A stretch of 64,000 nt of DNA from Variovorax sp. dw_308 (GCF_019207085.1 NZ_JAATOM010000008.1:124001-188000); one strand, 5' to 3'. Counted from the first letter of the stretch, positions 18,250 to 27,373 are shown. The notes: generated by a model from the sequence alone, not told the origin. Numbers and translations: made by a program.

Positions 18250-19304
18250 AAACAGCGCTGGTCATGGCAGGCGGCACGGGCGGGCACATCTTCCCGGGCC
18301 TGGCCGTGGCCGAGGAGCTGCGCACCCGCGGCTGGCGCGTGCACTGGCTTGGCGCCCCCGGCAGCATGGAGCAGCAACTGGTGCCGCCGCGCGGATTCGC
18401 CTTCGAGCCGGTGCAGTTCGGCGGCGTGCGTGGCAAGGGGCCGATGACGCTGGTGATGCTGCCGCTCAAGCTGCTGCGTGCGTTCATGCAGAGCATCGCG
18501 GTCGTGCGCCGCGTGAAGCCCGACGTGGTCATCGGCCTTGGCGGCTACATCACCTTCCCCGGCGGCATGATGAGTGTGCTGCTCGGCAAGCCGCTGGTGT
18601 TGCATGAACAGAACTCGGTCGCGGGCATGGCCAACAAGGTGCTCGCGAGCGTGGCAGACCGCGTGTTCAGCGCGTTCCCCGATGTGCTGAAGAACGCGAA
18701 GTGGGTGGGCAATCCGTTGCGCGCCGCATTCCTGTCGCAACCGGGCCCGCAAGAACGCTTTGCCGGACGCAGCGGGCCGCTCAGCTTGCTCGTGGTCGGC
18801 GGCAGCCTCGGCGCGAAGGCGCTCAACGCGGTGGTGCCCAAGGCGCTCGCCTTGATCGCCCCCGCGCTGCGTCCCGTCGTCACCCACCAGGCCGGCAGCA
18901 AGCAGATCGACGAGTTGCGCGCCAACTACGCGGCGGCCGGCGTCGAAGGCAAGCTGACGCCCTTCATCGAGGACACCGCGAGCGCCTATGCGGAAGCCGA
19001 CCTCATCGTCGCGCGCGCCGGCGCCAGCACCGTCACTGAAATCGCAGCCGTGGGCGCTGCCACGCTGTTTGTTCCTTTTCCCTCGGCGGTCGACGACCAC
19101 CAGACCACCAACGCCCGCTTCCTCGTCGATGCGGGCGGCGGATGGCTGGTGCAGCAGACCGAACTGACGCCTGAATGGTTGGCTGATTTGCTACAGAAGA
19201 CATCACGCGACGAACTGGTCGCACGGGCCCTCAAGTCGGCCACGATGAAGAAAACAGAAGCGGTCGACGAAGTCGTCCGCGCGTGTGAGGAGCTCGCCAG
19301 ATGA
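18246..19304 (+). CDS. murG: Undecaprenyl-PP-MurNAc-pentapeptide GlcNAc transferase MurG
   Basis: Peripheral inner-membrane glycosyltransferase that converts lipid I to lipid II. The 352-residue protein starts MKTALVMAGGTGGHIFPGLA with the GGTGGH motif at 9-14. It contains GGYITFPGG, HEQNSVAGMANK, and the C-terminal UDP-GlcNAc-binding motif VARAGASTVTEI. The ATG at 18246 overlaps the ftsW stop, and its own stop overlaps the murC start. Confidence 0.96.
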   Translation: MKTALVMAGGTGGHIFPGLAVAEELRTRGWRVHWLGAPGSMEQQLVPPRGFAFEPVQFGGVRGKGPMTLVMLPLKLLRAFMQSIAVVRRVKPDVVIGLGGYITFPGGMMSVLLGKPLVLHEQNSVAGMANKVLASVADRVFSAFPDVLKNAKWVGNPLRAAFLSQPGPQERFAGRSGPLSLLVVGGSLGAKALNAVVPKALALIAPALRPVVTHQAGSKQIDELRANYAAAGVEGKLTPFIEDTASAYAEADLIVARAGASTVTEIAAVGAATLFVPFPSAVDDHQTTNARFLVDAGGGWLVQQTELTPEWLADLLQKTSRDELVARALKSATMKKTEAVDEVVRACEELAR

Positions 19305-20758
19305 AGCATGCGATTCACCACATCCACTTCGTCGGCATCGGCGGCGTCGGCATGAGCGGCATCGCCGAGGTGCTGCTCAACCTCGGCTACACGATCTCGG
19401 GCTCCGACCTGTCCGACAGCGCCACGCTGCGCCGGCTCGCGGGCCTCGGCATTCGCACCCATGTGGGCCACGACGCGGCCAACATCGCGGGGGCCGATGC
19501 GGTCGTCACCTCGACGGCCGTGCAGGGCGGCAGCAATCCGGAGGTGGTGGCGGCGCGTGCCAGGAAGATCCCGGTGGTGCCGCGCGCCATGATGCTGGCC
19601 GAGCTGATGCGCCTCAAGCAGGGCATCGCCATCGCCGGCACGCATGGCAAGACGACCACCACCAGCCTGGTGGCCAGCGTGCTCGCCGCCGCGGGTCTGG
19701 ACCCGACCTTTGTCATCGGCGGCCGCCTCAACAGCGCGGGCGCCAATGCACAACTGGGCAGCGGCGACTACATCGTGGTCGAAGCCGATGAGTCGGACGC
19801 CTCGTTCCTGAACCTGCTGCCCGTCATGGCCGTGGTCACGAACATCGACGCCGACCACATGGAGACCTATGGCCACGACTTCGGCAAACTGAAGAAGGCC
19901 TTCGTCGACTTCCTGCATCGCATGCCGTTCTACGGCGTCGCGATCCTGTGCACCGACGATCCGGCGGTGCGCGACATCGTGCCGGAGGTGTCGTGCCCGG
20001 TCACGAGCTACGGCTTCAACGAAGGCGCGCAGGTGCGTGCCATCAACGTGCGCGCGGTGGGCGGGCAGATGCACTTCACGGTGCAGCGCCGCAACGGCGT
20101 CACCCTGCCCGATCTGGACATCGTGCTGAACCTGCCCGGCGAGCACAACGTGCTCAATGCGCTGTCGGTGATCGCGGTGGGCGTCGAGCTCAATGTCCCC
20201 GACGAAGCCGTGCAGCGCGGGCTGGCCGAATTCACCGGCGTGGGCCGCCGCTTCCAGCGCTACGGCGAAGTCGCTGTGCGGGGCAAGCAGGCTGAAGGTG
20301 GCTTCACGCTGATCGACGACTACGGCCATCACCCGGTCGAGATGGCGGCCACGATCGCCGCGGCGCGCGGCGCGTTCCCGGGCCGTCGGCTGGTGCTGGC
20401 CTTCCAGCCGCATCGCTTCACCCGCACGCGCGACTGCTTCGAGGATTTCGTCAAGGTCATCGGTACCGCTGACGCGGTGCTGCTCGGCGAGGTCTACGCG
20501 GCCGGCGAGCAGCCGATCGTGGCCGCCGATGGTCGTTCGCTGGCGCGCGCACTGCGCGTGGCCGGCAAGGTGGAGCCCGTTTTCGTGGATGACATCGGCG
20601 CGATGCCGCAGGCCATTCTCGACAACGCGCGCGATGGCGATGTGGTGATCTGCATGGGTGCAGGTTCGATTGGCGCCGTGCCGGCCCGGGTCGTGGAACT
20701 CGGCGGCGCGGCGTCGCAAAAAGCGGAGCGCTTCACGCGCGAGGGGCGGGCATTGTGA
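19301..20758 (+). CDS. murC: UDP-N-acetylmuramate:L-alanine ligase MurC
   Basis: Adds the first peptide residue, L-alanine, to UDP-MurNAc. The 485-residue protein has HFVGIGGVGMSGIAEVL at its N-terminus, the ATP-binding GTHGKTTT near residue 112, EADESDASF, and the C-terminal DDYGHHPVE segment that binds substrate. It overlaps murG (ATGA) and ddl (GTGA) by four bases. A paralogous fold, Mpl, is encoded at 58482-59927. Confidence 0.97.
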   Translation: MKHAIHHIHFVGIGGVGMSGIAEVLLNLGYTISGSDLSDSATLRRLAGLGIRTHVGHDAANIAGADAVVTSTAVQGGSNPEVVAARARKIPVVPRAMMLAELMRLKQGIAIAGTHGKTTTTSLVASVLAAAGLDPTFVIGGRLNSAGANAQLGSGDYIVVEADESDASFLNLLPVMAVVTNIDADHMETYGHDFGKLKKAFVDFLHRMPFYGVAILCTDDPAVRDIVPEVSCPVTSYGFNEGAQVRAINVRAVGGQMHFTVQRRNGVTLPDLDIVLNLPGEHNVLNALSVIAVGVELNVPDEAVQRGLAEFTGVGRRFQRYGEVAVRGKQAEGGFTLIDDYGHHPVEMAATIAAARGAFPGRRLVLAFQPHRFTRTRDCFEDFVKVIGTADAVLLGEVYAAGEQPIVAADGRSLARALRVAGKVEPVFVDDIGAMPQAILDNARDGDVVICMGAGSIGAVPARVVELGGAASQKAERFTREGRAL

Positions 20759-21777
20759 GCGTCGATGTGAAATCACTGGGCAAGGTGGCCGTGCTGTTCG
20801 GCGGCAGTTCTGCCGAGCGGGAAATCTCGCTGCTGTCGGGCAATGGCGTGCTGGAGGCGCTGCGCTCGCGCGGCGTCGATGCGCATGCCTTCGATCCGGC
20901 GCAGCGCGACCTGGCCGACCTGAGGCGCGAGGGCTTCGCACGCTGCTTCGTCGCGCTGCATGGCCGCCACGGCGAGGACGGCACCGTGCAAGGCGCGCTC
21001 GAACTGCTCGGCATTCCCTATACCGGCTCCGGCGTGCTGGCTTCGAGCCTGGCCATGGACAAGGTCATGACCAAGCGCCTGTGGCAGGCCGATGGCTTGC
21101 CCACGCCCAAGTACGTGCGCCTCGCGCACGACCAGCAAAGCCGCGAGCAGATCCGCGCCGTGCCGGACGTGCTGGGCCTGCCGCTCATCGTCAAGCCGCC
21201 GCGAGAAGGCTCGTCGATTGGCGTGACCAAGGTGCAGGGCTATTCAGAGATGCAGGACGCGGTCGCGCTGTCCGCGAAGTACGACGCCGATGTGCTCTGC
21301 GAGGAGTTCATCGAGGGCGAGGAAGTGACCTGCGCCGTGCTCGGCCAGGGGCTGCAGGCCGTGGCCCTGCCGGTGGTGCGCATCGCCGCGCCCGAAGGCG
21401 CCTACGACTACCAGAACAAGTACTTCACCGACGACGTGAAGTACCACTGCCCGAGCGGCCTGCCGGAAGCGGAAGAGCGCGCCATCCAGCACATCACGCT
21501 GGCCGCGTACCACACGCTCGGCTGCCGCGGATGGGGCCGCGCGGACCTGATGATCCGCGCCAGCGACCGCAAGCCCTTCCTGCTCGAGATGAACACCTCG
21601 CCCGGCATGACCAGCCACTCGCTGGTGCCTATGTCGGCGCGCGCGGCAGGCACCAGCTACGAGGACCTGTGCCTGCGCGTGCTGGCCTCGGCCGCGCTGG
21701 ATTCGTCGGCCGGGCGCGACGCCAACGCTCCCTCGGCGGGCAGCGATGGCGCAACGGCGCGGAGCGCGGGGAACTGA
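20755..21777 (+). CDS. ddl: D-alanine:D-alanine ligase
   Basis: ATP-grasp ligase making the D-Ala-D-Ala dipeptide used by MurF. The 340-residue protein has LFGGSSAEREISLLSG at its N-terminus, the substrate-binding region KPPREGSSIGVTKV, GWGRADLM, and the metal-binding LEMNTSPGMTSHSL. The GTG at 20755 overlaps the murC stop. About 25 Ala/Ser/Gly-rich residues extend past the usual C-terminus. By location this is the DdlB type of dcw clusters. Confidence 0.95.
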   Translation: MSVDVKSLGKVAVLFGGSSAEREISLLSGNGVLEALRSRGVDAHAFDPAQRDLADLRREGFARCFVALHGRHGEDGTVQGALELLGIPYTGSGVLASSLAMDKVMTKRLWQADGLPTPKYVRLAHDQQSREQIRAVPDVLGLPLIVKPPREGSSIGVTKVQGYSEMQDAVALSAKYDADVLCEEFIEGEEVTCAVLGQGLQAVALPVVRIAAPEGAYDYQNKYFTDDVKYHCPSGLPEAEERAIQHITLAAYHTLGCRGWGRADLMIRASDRKPFLLEMNTSPGMTSHSLVPMSARAAGTSYEDLCLRVLASAALDSSAGRDANAPSAGSDGATARSAGN

Positions 21778-21778
21778 C

Positions 21779-22576
21779 ATGGCCGACAGCATCGCCGTCC
21801 CCTTCGACGTCAGGCTCATGAACATCACCGCGAACCTGGTGTTCGTGGTGTGTGCGCTCGTGCTGCTGGCCGCCGGGGCCTGGTGGGTGCTGCGGCAACC
21901 GTTCTTCCCGTTGGCCGCGATCCGCGTGGACGGCCAGGTGACCCACAACAACGAGATCACCTTGCGGGCCAATGTCGCGCCGCAACTGTCAGGCAACTTC
22001 TTCACCGTCGACCTGGCCAAGGCGCGCGCGGCCTTCGAGTCGGTGCCATGGGTGCGCAAGGCCGTGGTGCGGCGCGAATTCCCGAACCGCCTGCGCGCCA
22101 CGCTGACCGAGCAGGTGCCGGTGGCGCATTGGGGCGACGAATCCACGTCCAGGCTGGTCAACAACTTCGGCGAAGTCTTCGAAGCCAACGTGGCCGAGGT
22201 CGACGACGAACTGCCGCGGCTCGACGGCCCGGTCGACCAGGCCGGCCAGGTGCTCGGCATGTACCGCGTGCTCGTGCCGATCTTCCAGCCCTATGAATTG
22301 CAGATCGACGAACTGGAACTGTCCGGACGCGGCAGCTGGAAGGTGGTGCTCAGCACCGGCGCCATCATCGAACTCGGTCGCGGCCAGGCCGACCAGGTCG
22401 CGTTGCGCCTGCAGGTGTTCCTGAAATCCGTGACGGCAGTGGCCCAGCAATACGGCCGCAACCTGTCGTACGTTGAAGCTGCCGACCTGCGGCACCGCGA
22501 TGCCTACGCACTGCGCATGCGCGGCGTCACCACGGTCGTCAACGATCCCAAGAAACCCGACCCCAAGAAGAAATAG
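21779..22576 (+). CDS. ftsQ: Cell division protein FtsQ
   Basis: Bitopic divisome scaffold that binds FtsL and FtsB. Of 265 residues, a cytoplasmic N-terminus of about 15 is followed by a membrane segment (about 17-38), a POTRA domain (about 42-112, AIRVDGQVTHNN to TEQVPVAHWG) and the beta domain, ending in a Lys/Pro tail. The ATG at 21779 is one base past the ddl stop; an 11-residue upstream extension is possible but overlaps ddl. Confidence 0.93.
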   Translation: MADSIAVPFDVRLMNITANLVFVVCALVLLAAGAWWVLRQPFFPLAAIRVDGQVTHNNEITLRANVAPQLSGNFFTVDLAKARAAFESVPWVRKAVVRREFPNRLRATLTEQVPVAHWGDESTSRLVNNFGEVFEANVAEVDDELPRLDGPVDQAGQVLGMYRVLVPIFQPYELQIDELELSGRGSWKVVLSTGAIIELGRGQADQVALRLQVFLKSVTAVAQQYGRNLSYVEAADLRHRDAYALRMRGVTTVVNDPKKPDPKKK

Positions 22577-22594
22577 AGAACCCAAGGACTTTTC

Positions 22595-23824
22595 ATGCCC
22601 AAAGAATACAAAGACCTTGTCGTCGGACTCGATATCGGAACTGCCAAGGTAATGGTGGTCGTGGCCGAGGTGCTGCCCAATGGCGAACTGAAGCTGGCTG
22701 GCCTCGGCGTGGCGCCGAGCAATGGCCTGAAGCGCGGCGTGGTGGTGAACATCGACGCCACCGTGCAGAGCATCCAGCAGGCGCTCAAGGAGGCCGAGCT
22801 GATGGCCGACTGCAAGATCGGCCGCGTCTACACCGGCATCACCGGCAGCCACATCCGCGGCATCAATTCGAGCGGCATGGTGGCGGTGAAGGACAAGGAA
22901 GTCACCCCCGCCGATGTGGCCCGCGTAGTGGAGACGGCCCGCGCCATCAACATCTCCAGCGACCAGCGGCTGCTGCTGGTGGAGCCGCAGGAGTTCGTGA
23001 TCGACGGCCAGGACGTGAAGGAGCCGATCGGCATGAGCGGCATGCGCCTGGAAGCCAAGGTGCACATCGTGACCGGCGCCCAGAGCGCGGCCGAGAACAT
23101 CATCAAGTGCGTGCGCCGCTGCGGCCTGGAAGTGGACCAGCTGATGCTGAACCCGCTGGCCTCGGCGCAGGCGGTGCTGAGCGAGGACGAGCGCGAACTC
23201 GGCGTGTGCCTGGTCGACATCGGCGCTGGCACCACCGACGTGGCGATCTTCACCAACGGCGCGATCCGCCACACGGCCGTGATCCCGATTGCCGGGGACC
23301 TGATCACGAGCGACATCGCGATGGCCCTGCGCACGCCGACCAAGGACGCCGAGGACATCAAGGTCGAGCACGGCTATGCCAAGCAACTGTTGGCAGACCC
23401 GGACACGCAGGTCGAAGTGCCGGGCCTCGGCGACCGTGGGCCGCGCATGCTGAGCAAGCAGGCACTGGCCGGCGTGATCGAGCCGCGCATCGAGGAGATC
23501 TTCTCGCTGGTGCAGCAGGTGGTGCGCGAGTCGGGCTTCGAGGAAGTGCTGTCGTCAGGCGTGGTGCTGACCGGCGGCAGCGCCGTCATGCCCGGCATGG
23601 TGGAACTGGGCGAGGACATCTTCCTCAAGCCGGTGCGGCGCGGCATCCCGAAGTATTCGAGCGCGCTGTCCGACATGGTCGCGCAGCCCCGTGCCGCGAC
23701 GGTGATGGGCTTGCTGGAAGAAGCGCGCTTTGCACGCATGCGCGGCTTCAAGGTCGCGCAGAAGAACGGGTCGGTCAAGACCGCGTTCGGCCGCTTCAAG
23801 GACTTCATCGTGGGGAACTTCTGA
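22595..23824 (+). CDS. ftsA: Cell division protein FtsA
   Basis: Actin-like ATPase that tethers FtsZ to the inner membrane. Residues about 8-20 hold the phosphate-1 motif VVGLDIGTAKV; the 1C domain lies near 85-165; DIGAGTTD (about 207) is phosphate 2; LTGGSAVMPG is the adenosine motif. The last residues, FGRFKDFIVGNF, form the amphipathic membrane-targeting helix. The length of 409 residues is normal. A 192-nt gap before ftsZ is the largest in this part of the cluster. Confidence 0.97.
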   Translation: MPKEYKDLVVGLDIGTAKVMVVVAEVLPNGELKLAGLGVAPSNGLKRGVVVNIDATVQSIQQALKEAELMADCKIGRVYTGITGSHIRGINSSGMVAVKDKEVTPADVARVVETARAINISSDQRLLLVEPQEFVIDGQDVKEPIGMSGMRLEAKVHIVTGAQSAAENIIKCVRRCGLEVDQLMLNPLASAQAVLSEDERELGVCLVDIGAGTTDVAIFTNGAIRHTAVIPIAGDLITSDIAMALRTPTKDAEDIKVEHGYAKQLLADPDTQVEVPGLGDRGPRMLSKQALAGVIEPRIEEIFSLVQQVVRESGFEEVLSSGVVLTGGSAVMPGMVELGEDIFLKPVRRGIPKYSSALSDMVAQPRAATVMGLLEEARFARMRGFKVAQKNGSVKTAFGRFKDFIVGNF

Positions 23825-24016
23825 TCATGCGCACCTGCACACTGAACCCGGCCAGGCCCCATGTTCCCCATGCCCGCGCGGGACCGCCGCGCCATTTCAA
23901 CGAGCGATGGCGACGCACAGGCCCTCCGCCATAGAGCGACACCGGTGACTGCGCAAGACGACAAAAGAAATTCATTCATCACATAACGGCAACTGCAAAA
24001 AATGAAGGAGTCAGAA

Positions 24017-25228
24017 ATGACCATCGAAATGATCGAAATGGAAGAGTTCAACCAGGGCACGCAAATCAAGGTGATCGGCGTGGGTGGGGGCGGCGGCAAT
24101 GCAGTCGCGCACATGATCGAGCGCGGTGTGCAGGGTGTGCAGTTCGCCTGCGCGAATACCGATGCGCAGGCGCTGTCGCGCAGCAATGCGCCCAAGCTGA
24201 TCCAGCTCGGCAACAACGGCCTTGGCGCGGGCGGCAAGCCGGACAAGGGCCGTGACGCGGCCGAGGCGGCGCTCGACGAGATCCGCGCGGCCATCGACGG
24301 CGCGCACATGCTGTTCATCACGGCCGGCATGGGCGGCGGCACCGGCACCGGCGCGGCGCCCGTGATCGCGCGCGTGGCAAAGGAGATGGGCATCCTGACC
24401 GTGGGCGTGGTCACCAAGCCCTTCGACTGGGAAGGCGGCAAGCGCATGAGCAATGCCGACAGCGGCCTGGCGGAGTTGGAAGCGAACGTCGATTCGCTGA
24501 TCGTGATCCTGAACGAGAAGCTGCTGGAAGTGCTGGGCGACGACGTGACGCAGGCCGAAGCATTCGCGCATGCCAACGACGTGCTGAAGAACGCGGTCGG
24601 CGGCATCTCGGAGATCATCAACGAGTACGGCGGCGTGAACGTCGACTTCGAAGACGTGCGCACCGTGATGGGCGAGCCCGGGAAGGCCATGATGGGCACG
24701 GCCGCCGCCAGCGGCCCGGACCGCGCCCGCATCGCCGCCGAACAGGCCGTGGCCTGCCCGCTGCTCGAAGGCATCGACCTGTCGGGCGCCAAGGGCGTGC
24801 TGGTGCTGGTGACGGCATCGAAGGGCTCGCTGAAGCTGGCCGAATCGAAGCTTGCGATGAACACCATCCGTGCCTACGCCTCTGCCGATGCGCACGTGAT
24901 CTACGGCGCTGCCTACGATGAGAACCTGGGTGACGAGATGCGCGTGACGGTGGTCGCCACCGGCCTGTCGCGCCAAGGGGTGAGCCGCAAGCCGGAACTC
25001 GAGGTGATCCGCCGCACCGGCACCGACAACGTCGGCTTCAGCTTGCCGACCCTCAACACGGGCGCGGTCGGGCATGGCGGCCACGGCAACACGAAGTACG
25101 ACAACATGTCGGTGCCGAGCGTGTGGCGCACCAATCGCACGGCGGCGACCGCCAAGGTGGATGCGCTGTCGTCGGGTGGCATGGAAGACATCGAGATCCC
25201 CGCCTTCCTCCGCCGCCAAGCTGACTGA
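24017..25228 (+). CDS. ftsZ: Cell division GTPase FtsZ
   Basis: Tubulin-like GTPase that assembles the Z ring. Starting at 24017 gives 403 residues, with the nucleotide-binding GVGGGGGNAV (about 21-30), the tubulin signature GGGTGTGAAPV near 105-115, and the C-terminal conserved peptide IPAFLRRQAD that binds FtsA and ZipA-type partners. The frame is open from an ATG at 24002, but AAGGAG at 24005-24010 lies 6 nt before the 24017 ATG and fixes the start there. The stop codon lies in the first arm of a long hairpin. Confidence 0.97.
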   Translation: MTIEMIEMEEFNQGTQIKVIGVGGGGGNAVAHMIERGVQGVQFACANTDAQALSRSNAPKLIQLGNNGLGAGGKPDKGRDAAEAALDEIRAAIDGAHMLFITAGMGGGTGTGAAPVIARVAKEMGILTVGVVTKPFDWEGGKRMSNADSGLAELEANVDSLIVILNEKLLEVLGDDVTQAEAFAHANDVLKNAVGGISEIINEYGGVNVDFEDVRTVMGEPGKAMMGTAAASGPDRARIAAEQAVACPLLEGIDLSGAKGVLVLVTASKGSLKLAESKLAMNTIRAYASADAHVIYGAAYDENLGDEMRVTVVATGLSRQGVSRKPELEVIRRTGTDNVGFSLPTLNTGAVGHGGHGNTKYDNMSVPSVWRTNRTAATAKVDALSSGGMEDIEIPAFLRRQAD

Positions 25229-25348
25229 TATGGCATTGAGCTACTGCGCGCCCCAATCTCGCACCTGCGCTGCTCGCCGTACAGGAGTACGGCTGCGCTG
25301 CTCGGCGCGAGCTTGGGGCGCTCGCTACGCTCACTGCCACATCAGTCG
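25221..25348 (+). repeat. Long symmetrical inverted repeat at the 3' end of ftsZ
   Basis: Sequence 25221-25284 pairs imperfectly with 25285-25348. The centre is the perfect CCGTAC-AGGA-GTACGG (25277-25292). The outer pairs include GACTGAT with ATCAGTC, TGGCA with TGCCA, and GCGCCCCAA with TTGGGGCGC. The whole element can form one stem with 64-nt arms. It includes the ftsZ stop codon (25226-25228) and separates ftsZ from lpxC. It could act as a terminator, an mRNA-stabilising stem or a dispersed repeat. Confidence 0.7.
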
Positions 25349-25476
25349 GGCCGGGGTGGCACATGACCTCGGGGCGCCTCGCTTCGCTCGCTTTCCTATC
25401 CGGCTGTACCGGGAGGGCGCATGTCGGCTATTGGGGCGATAGCCCGACGGGTGGTGCGCTCGGGGGCTGCGGCTCC

Positions 25477-25482
25477 TAAAAT
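25477..25482 (+). promoter_or_regulatory. Candidate -10 element of lpxC, directly before the start
   Basis: TAAAAT at 25477-25482 matches five of six -10 consensus bases and ends 7 nt before the lpxC GTG. No Shine-Dalgarno sequence lies between. Transcription would then begin at or within a base or two of the start codon (leaderless mRNA). The -35 region is not recognisable. Confidence 0.45.
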
Positions 25483-25489
25483 CACGGCC

Positions 25490-26413
25490 GTGCTGCAACA
25501 ACGAACCCTCAAGGCCATCACGCGCGCGGTCGGCGTGGGGCTTCACAGCGGGCAACGCGTGGAACTCACGCTGCGCCCGGCGCCGGTGGATACCGGCATC
25601 GTCTTCCGGCGCGTGGACTTGCCTGAGCCGGTGGACATCGCGATGACGCCGGAGGCGGTGACCGACACACGGCTGGCGTCGACCATTTCCTCAGGTGGCG
25701 CCAAGGTGCAGACCATCGAGCACCTGATGTCGGCCTGCGCGGGGCTGGGCATCGACAACCTGCGCATCGACATCACGGCCGACGAGGTGCCGATCCTGGA
25801 CGGCTCGGCTTCTTCTTTCGTGTTCCTGCTCCAAAGCGCGGGCATCGTGTTGCAGGCCGCGCCGCGCCGCTTCATCCGGGTGATCAGCCCGGTCGAGGTG
25901 CACGAGGGCAAGGACCATGACGCCAAGTGGGCGCGGCTCGACCCGTACCACGGCTACAAGCTCAGCTTCGAGATCGACTTCGACCATCGCGTGGTGAGTT
26001 CGACCGGACAGCGTTTCGAGTTCGACCTGGGCAGCGGCTCCTACAGCCGCGACATCGCGCGGGCGCGTACCTTCGGGTTCACCAAGGAAGTCGAGTACAT
26101 GCGCAGCAAGGGGCTGGCGCTGGGCGGCGGGCTCGACAACGCCGTCGTCATGGATGACACCAAGGTGCTCAATGCCGGCGGATTGCGCTACGACGACGAG
26201 TTCGTCAAGCACAAGATCCTCGATGCGATGGGCGACCTCTACGTCGTTGGCCGCCCGCTGCTGGCCGCCTACAGCGCTTTCCGCTCCGGGCATGGACTCA
26301 ACAACAAGCTGCTGCGCGCCTTGATGGAGCAACCCCAGGCCTGGGAAATCGTCACCTTCGACGACGAGAAGCGCGCGCCCGCCGGTTTCGCCGAGGTCGC
26401 GCGCGCCTGGTAG
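25490..26413 (+). CDS. lpxC: UDP-3-O-acyl-N-acetylglucosamine deacetylase LpxC
   Basis: Zinc amidase for the committed step of lipid A synthesis. Starting at GTG 25490, the 307-residue protein begins with VLQQRTLKAITRAVGVGLHSG-type sequence, as in the family. Zinc-ligand regions are TIEHLMSA, KHKILDAMGD (His and Asp) and the HGLNN histidine near the C-terminus. The upstream open frame runs into the intergenic hairpin and adds 23 unconserved residues, so it is rejected. lpxC closes the dcw cluster, as in many Proteobacteria. Confidence 0.95.
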   Translation: MLQQRTLKAITRAVGVGLHSGQRVELTLRPAPVDTGIVFRRVDLPEPVDIAMTPEAVTDTRLASTISSGGAKVQTIEHLMSACAGLGIDNLRIDITADEVPILDGSASSFVFLLQSAGIVLQAAPRRFIRVISPVEVHEGKDHDAKWARLDPYHGYKLSFEIDFDHRVVSSTGQRFEFDLGSGSYSRDIARARTFGFTKEVEYMRSKGLALGGGLDNAVVMDDTKVLNAGGLRYDDEFVKHKILDAMGDLYVVGRPLLAAYSAFRSGHGLNNKLLRALMEQPQAWEIVTFDDEKRAPAGFAEVARAW

Positions 26414-26432
26414 CCCGGCAAGCCAGCAGCCA

Positions 26433-26609
26433 ATGCTTCTCTTTCGCTGGGCCATCCTGCTGTTGCTGCTGGTGGCCGGCGTGTCATTCGCCTTCTATGC
26501 CGGCACCGGCCAAGCCAGGTACCGGCGCTTCGGCTGGATCGTGCTCAAGTGGACGCTGCTGGCGGCGTTCGGCTTCTTTGCGGTGCTGATTGCGGAGCGC
26601 GGGTTCTGA
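26433..26609 (+). CDS. Small two-span membrane protein, unknown function
   Basis: A 58-codon frame begins at ATG 26433, 19 nt after lpxC. The product starts MLLFRWAILLLLLVAGVSFA and shows two hydrophobic segments (about 3-21 and 36-54) around a basic loop with GQARYRRFGW. Codon third positions are G/C-rich, like neighbouring genes. Comparable tiny membrane ORFs occur downstream of lpxC in relatives, as far as I recall. It probably shares the lpxC transcript. No function can be assigned. Confidence 0.7.
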   Translation: MLLFRWAILLLLLVAGVSFAFYAGTGQARYRRFGWIVLKWTLLAAFGFFAVLIAERGF

Positions 26610-26650
26610 TCAATCCTTGCAGGTGATCGAAGGTTCTTCTTGATTGCGAG

Positions 26651-26787
26651 CTTGACCGTACGCGAAGGACGCGAAGGTTCCGCGAAGGACGCGAAAAGAA
26701 CCCCAAGAAAGGAATCCCTTCCTTATCCTTTGAATTGAATCTTTCGCGTCCTTCGCGGAGCCTTCGCGTCCTCTGCGTACGGTCAAG
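26651..26787. repeat. Intergenic inverted repeat, copy 3 (GCGAAGGA family)
   Basis: Arms 26651-26697 and 26741-26787 are about 47 nt each and nearly perfect reverse complements. They begin CTTGACCGTACGCGAAGGAC and are built from GCGAAGG/ACGCGAAGG units around a 43-nt A/T-richer centre. The right arm plus its tail (TCCGATCCCGCATCC) recurs in the same orientation at 27530-27590, on the other side of ruvC. Confidence 0.85.
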
Positions 26788-26830
26788 TCCGATCCCGCAT
26801 CCGCGGCCATTGCTGCTGCGCAGTCCGAAC

Positions 26831-27373
26831 TCAGCGCGTACGCCCCTGCCGATACCCGCCCCCGGAGCCTTTCGTCACCGCCGCCCCCAAGCGCTCCATC
26901 GACCTGCCGACATGCGCATGCGTGATCGCGATGCCCAGCGCATCGGCCGCATCGGCGCCCGGCAGGCCCGGCAGGTTCAACAGCCGCTTCACCATCTCCT
27001 GCACTTGCGCCTTGGCCGCATTGCCATGGCCGGCGACGGCCTGCTTCATCTGCAGCGCGGTGTACTCGGCCACGCTGAGCTTGTTGACGACCAGCGCCGT
27101 CAGGCAGGCGCCGCGCGCCTGGCCCAGCATCAATGTCGATTGGGGGTTGACGTTGACGAACACGATCTCGACCGCCGCAGCCGTCGGCTGGTAGCGCTCG
27201 GCAATCTCGCCGATGCCATCGAACAGCACCTTCAGCCGCAATGCCAGTTCGCCGCCGACCATGTGCTTGGTGCTGATGGTGCCGCTGGCCACATAGCGCA
27301 GCGAATGGCCATCCGCGTCGACCACGCCGAAGCCGGTGGTCTGCAGGCCGGGATCAATGCCGAGGATGCGCAT
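26831..27373 (-). CDS. ruvC: Holliday-junction resolvase RuvC
   Basis: Endonuclease that cuts Holliday junctions together with RuvAB. From ATG 27373 it has 180 residues and starts MRILGIDPGLQTTGFGV, giving catalytic Asp7. VEIVFVNVNPQSTLMLGQARG supplies the Glu, and DAADALGIAITH supplies the terminal acidic residues. The upstream extension of the open frame is unconserved. No ruvA or ruvB is adjacent. The gene sits alone between two copies of an intergenic repeat. Confidence 0.95.
   Translation of the reverse strand: MRILGIDPGLQTTGFGVVDADGHSLRYVASGTISTKHMVGGELALRLKVLFDGIGEIAERYQPTAAAVEIVFVNVNPQSTLMLGQARGACLTALVVNKLSVAEYTALQMKQAVAGHGNAAKAQVQEMVKRLLNLPGLPGADAADALGIAITHAHVGRSMERLGAAVTKGSGGGYRQGRTR

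Noticed and set aside
24002..24016. Upstream ATG of ftsZ at 24002
   Set aside because: AAGGAG at 24005-24010 is correctly spaced for the ATG at 24017 and would lie inside the coding region if 24002 were used.
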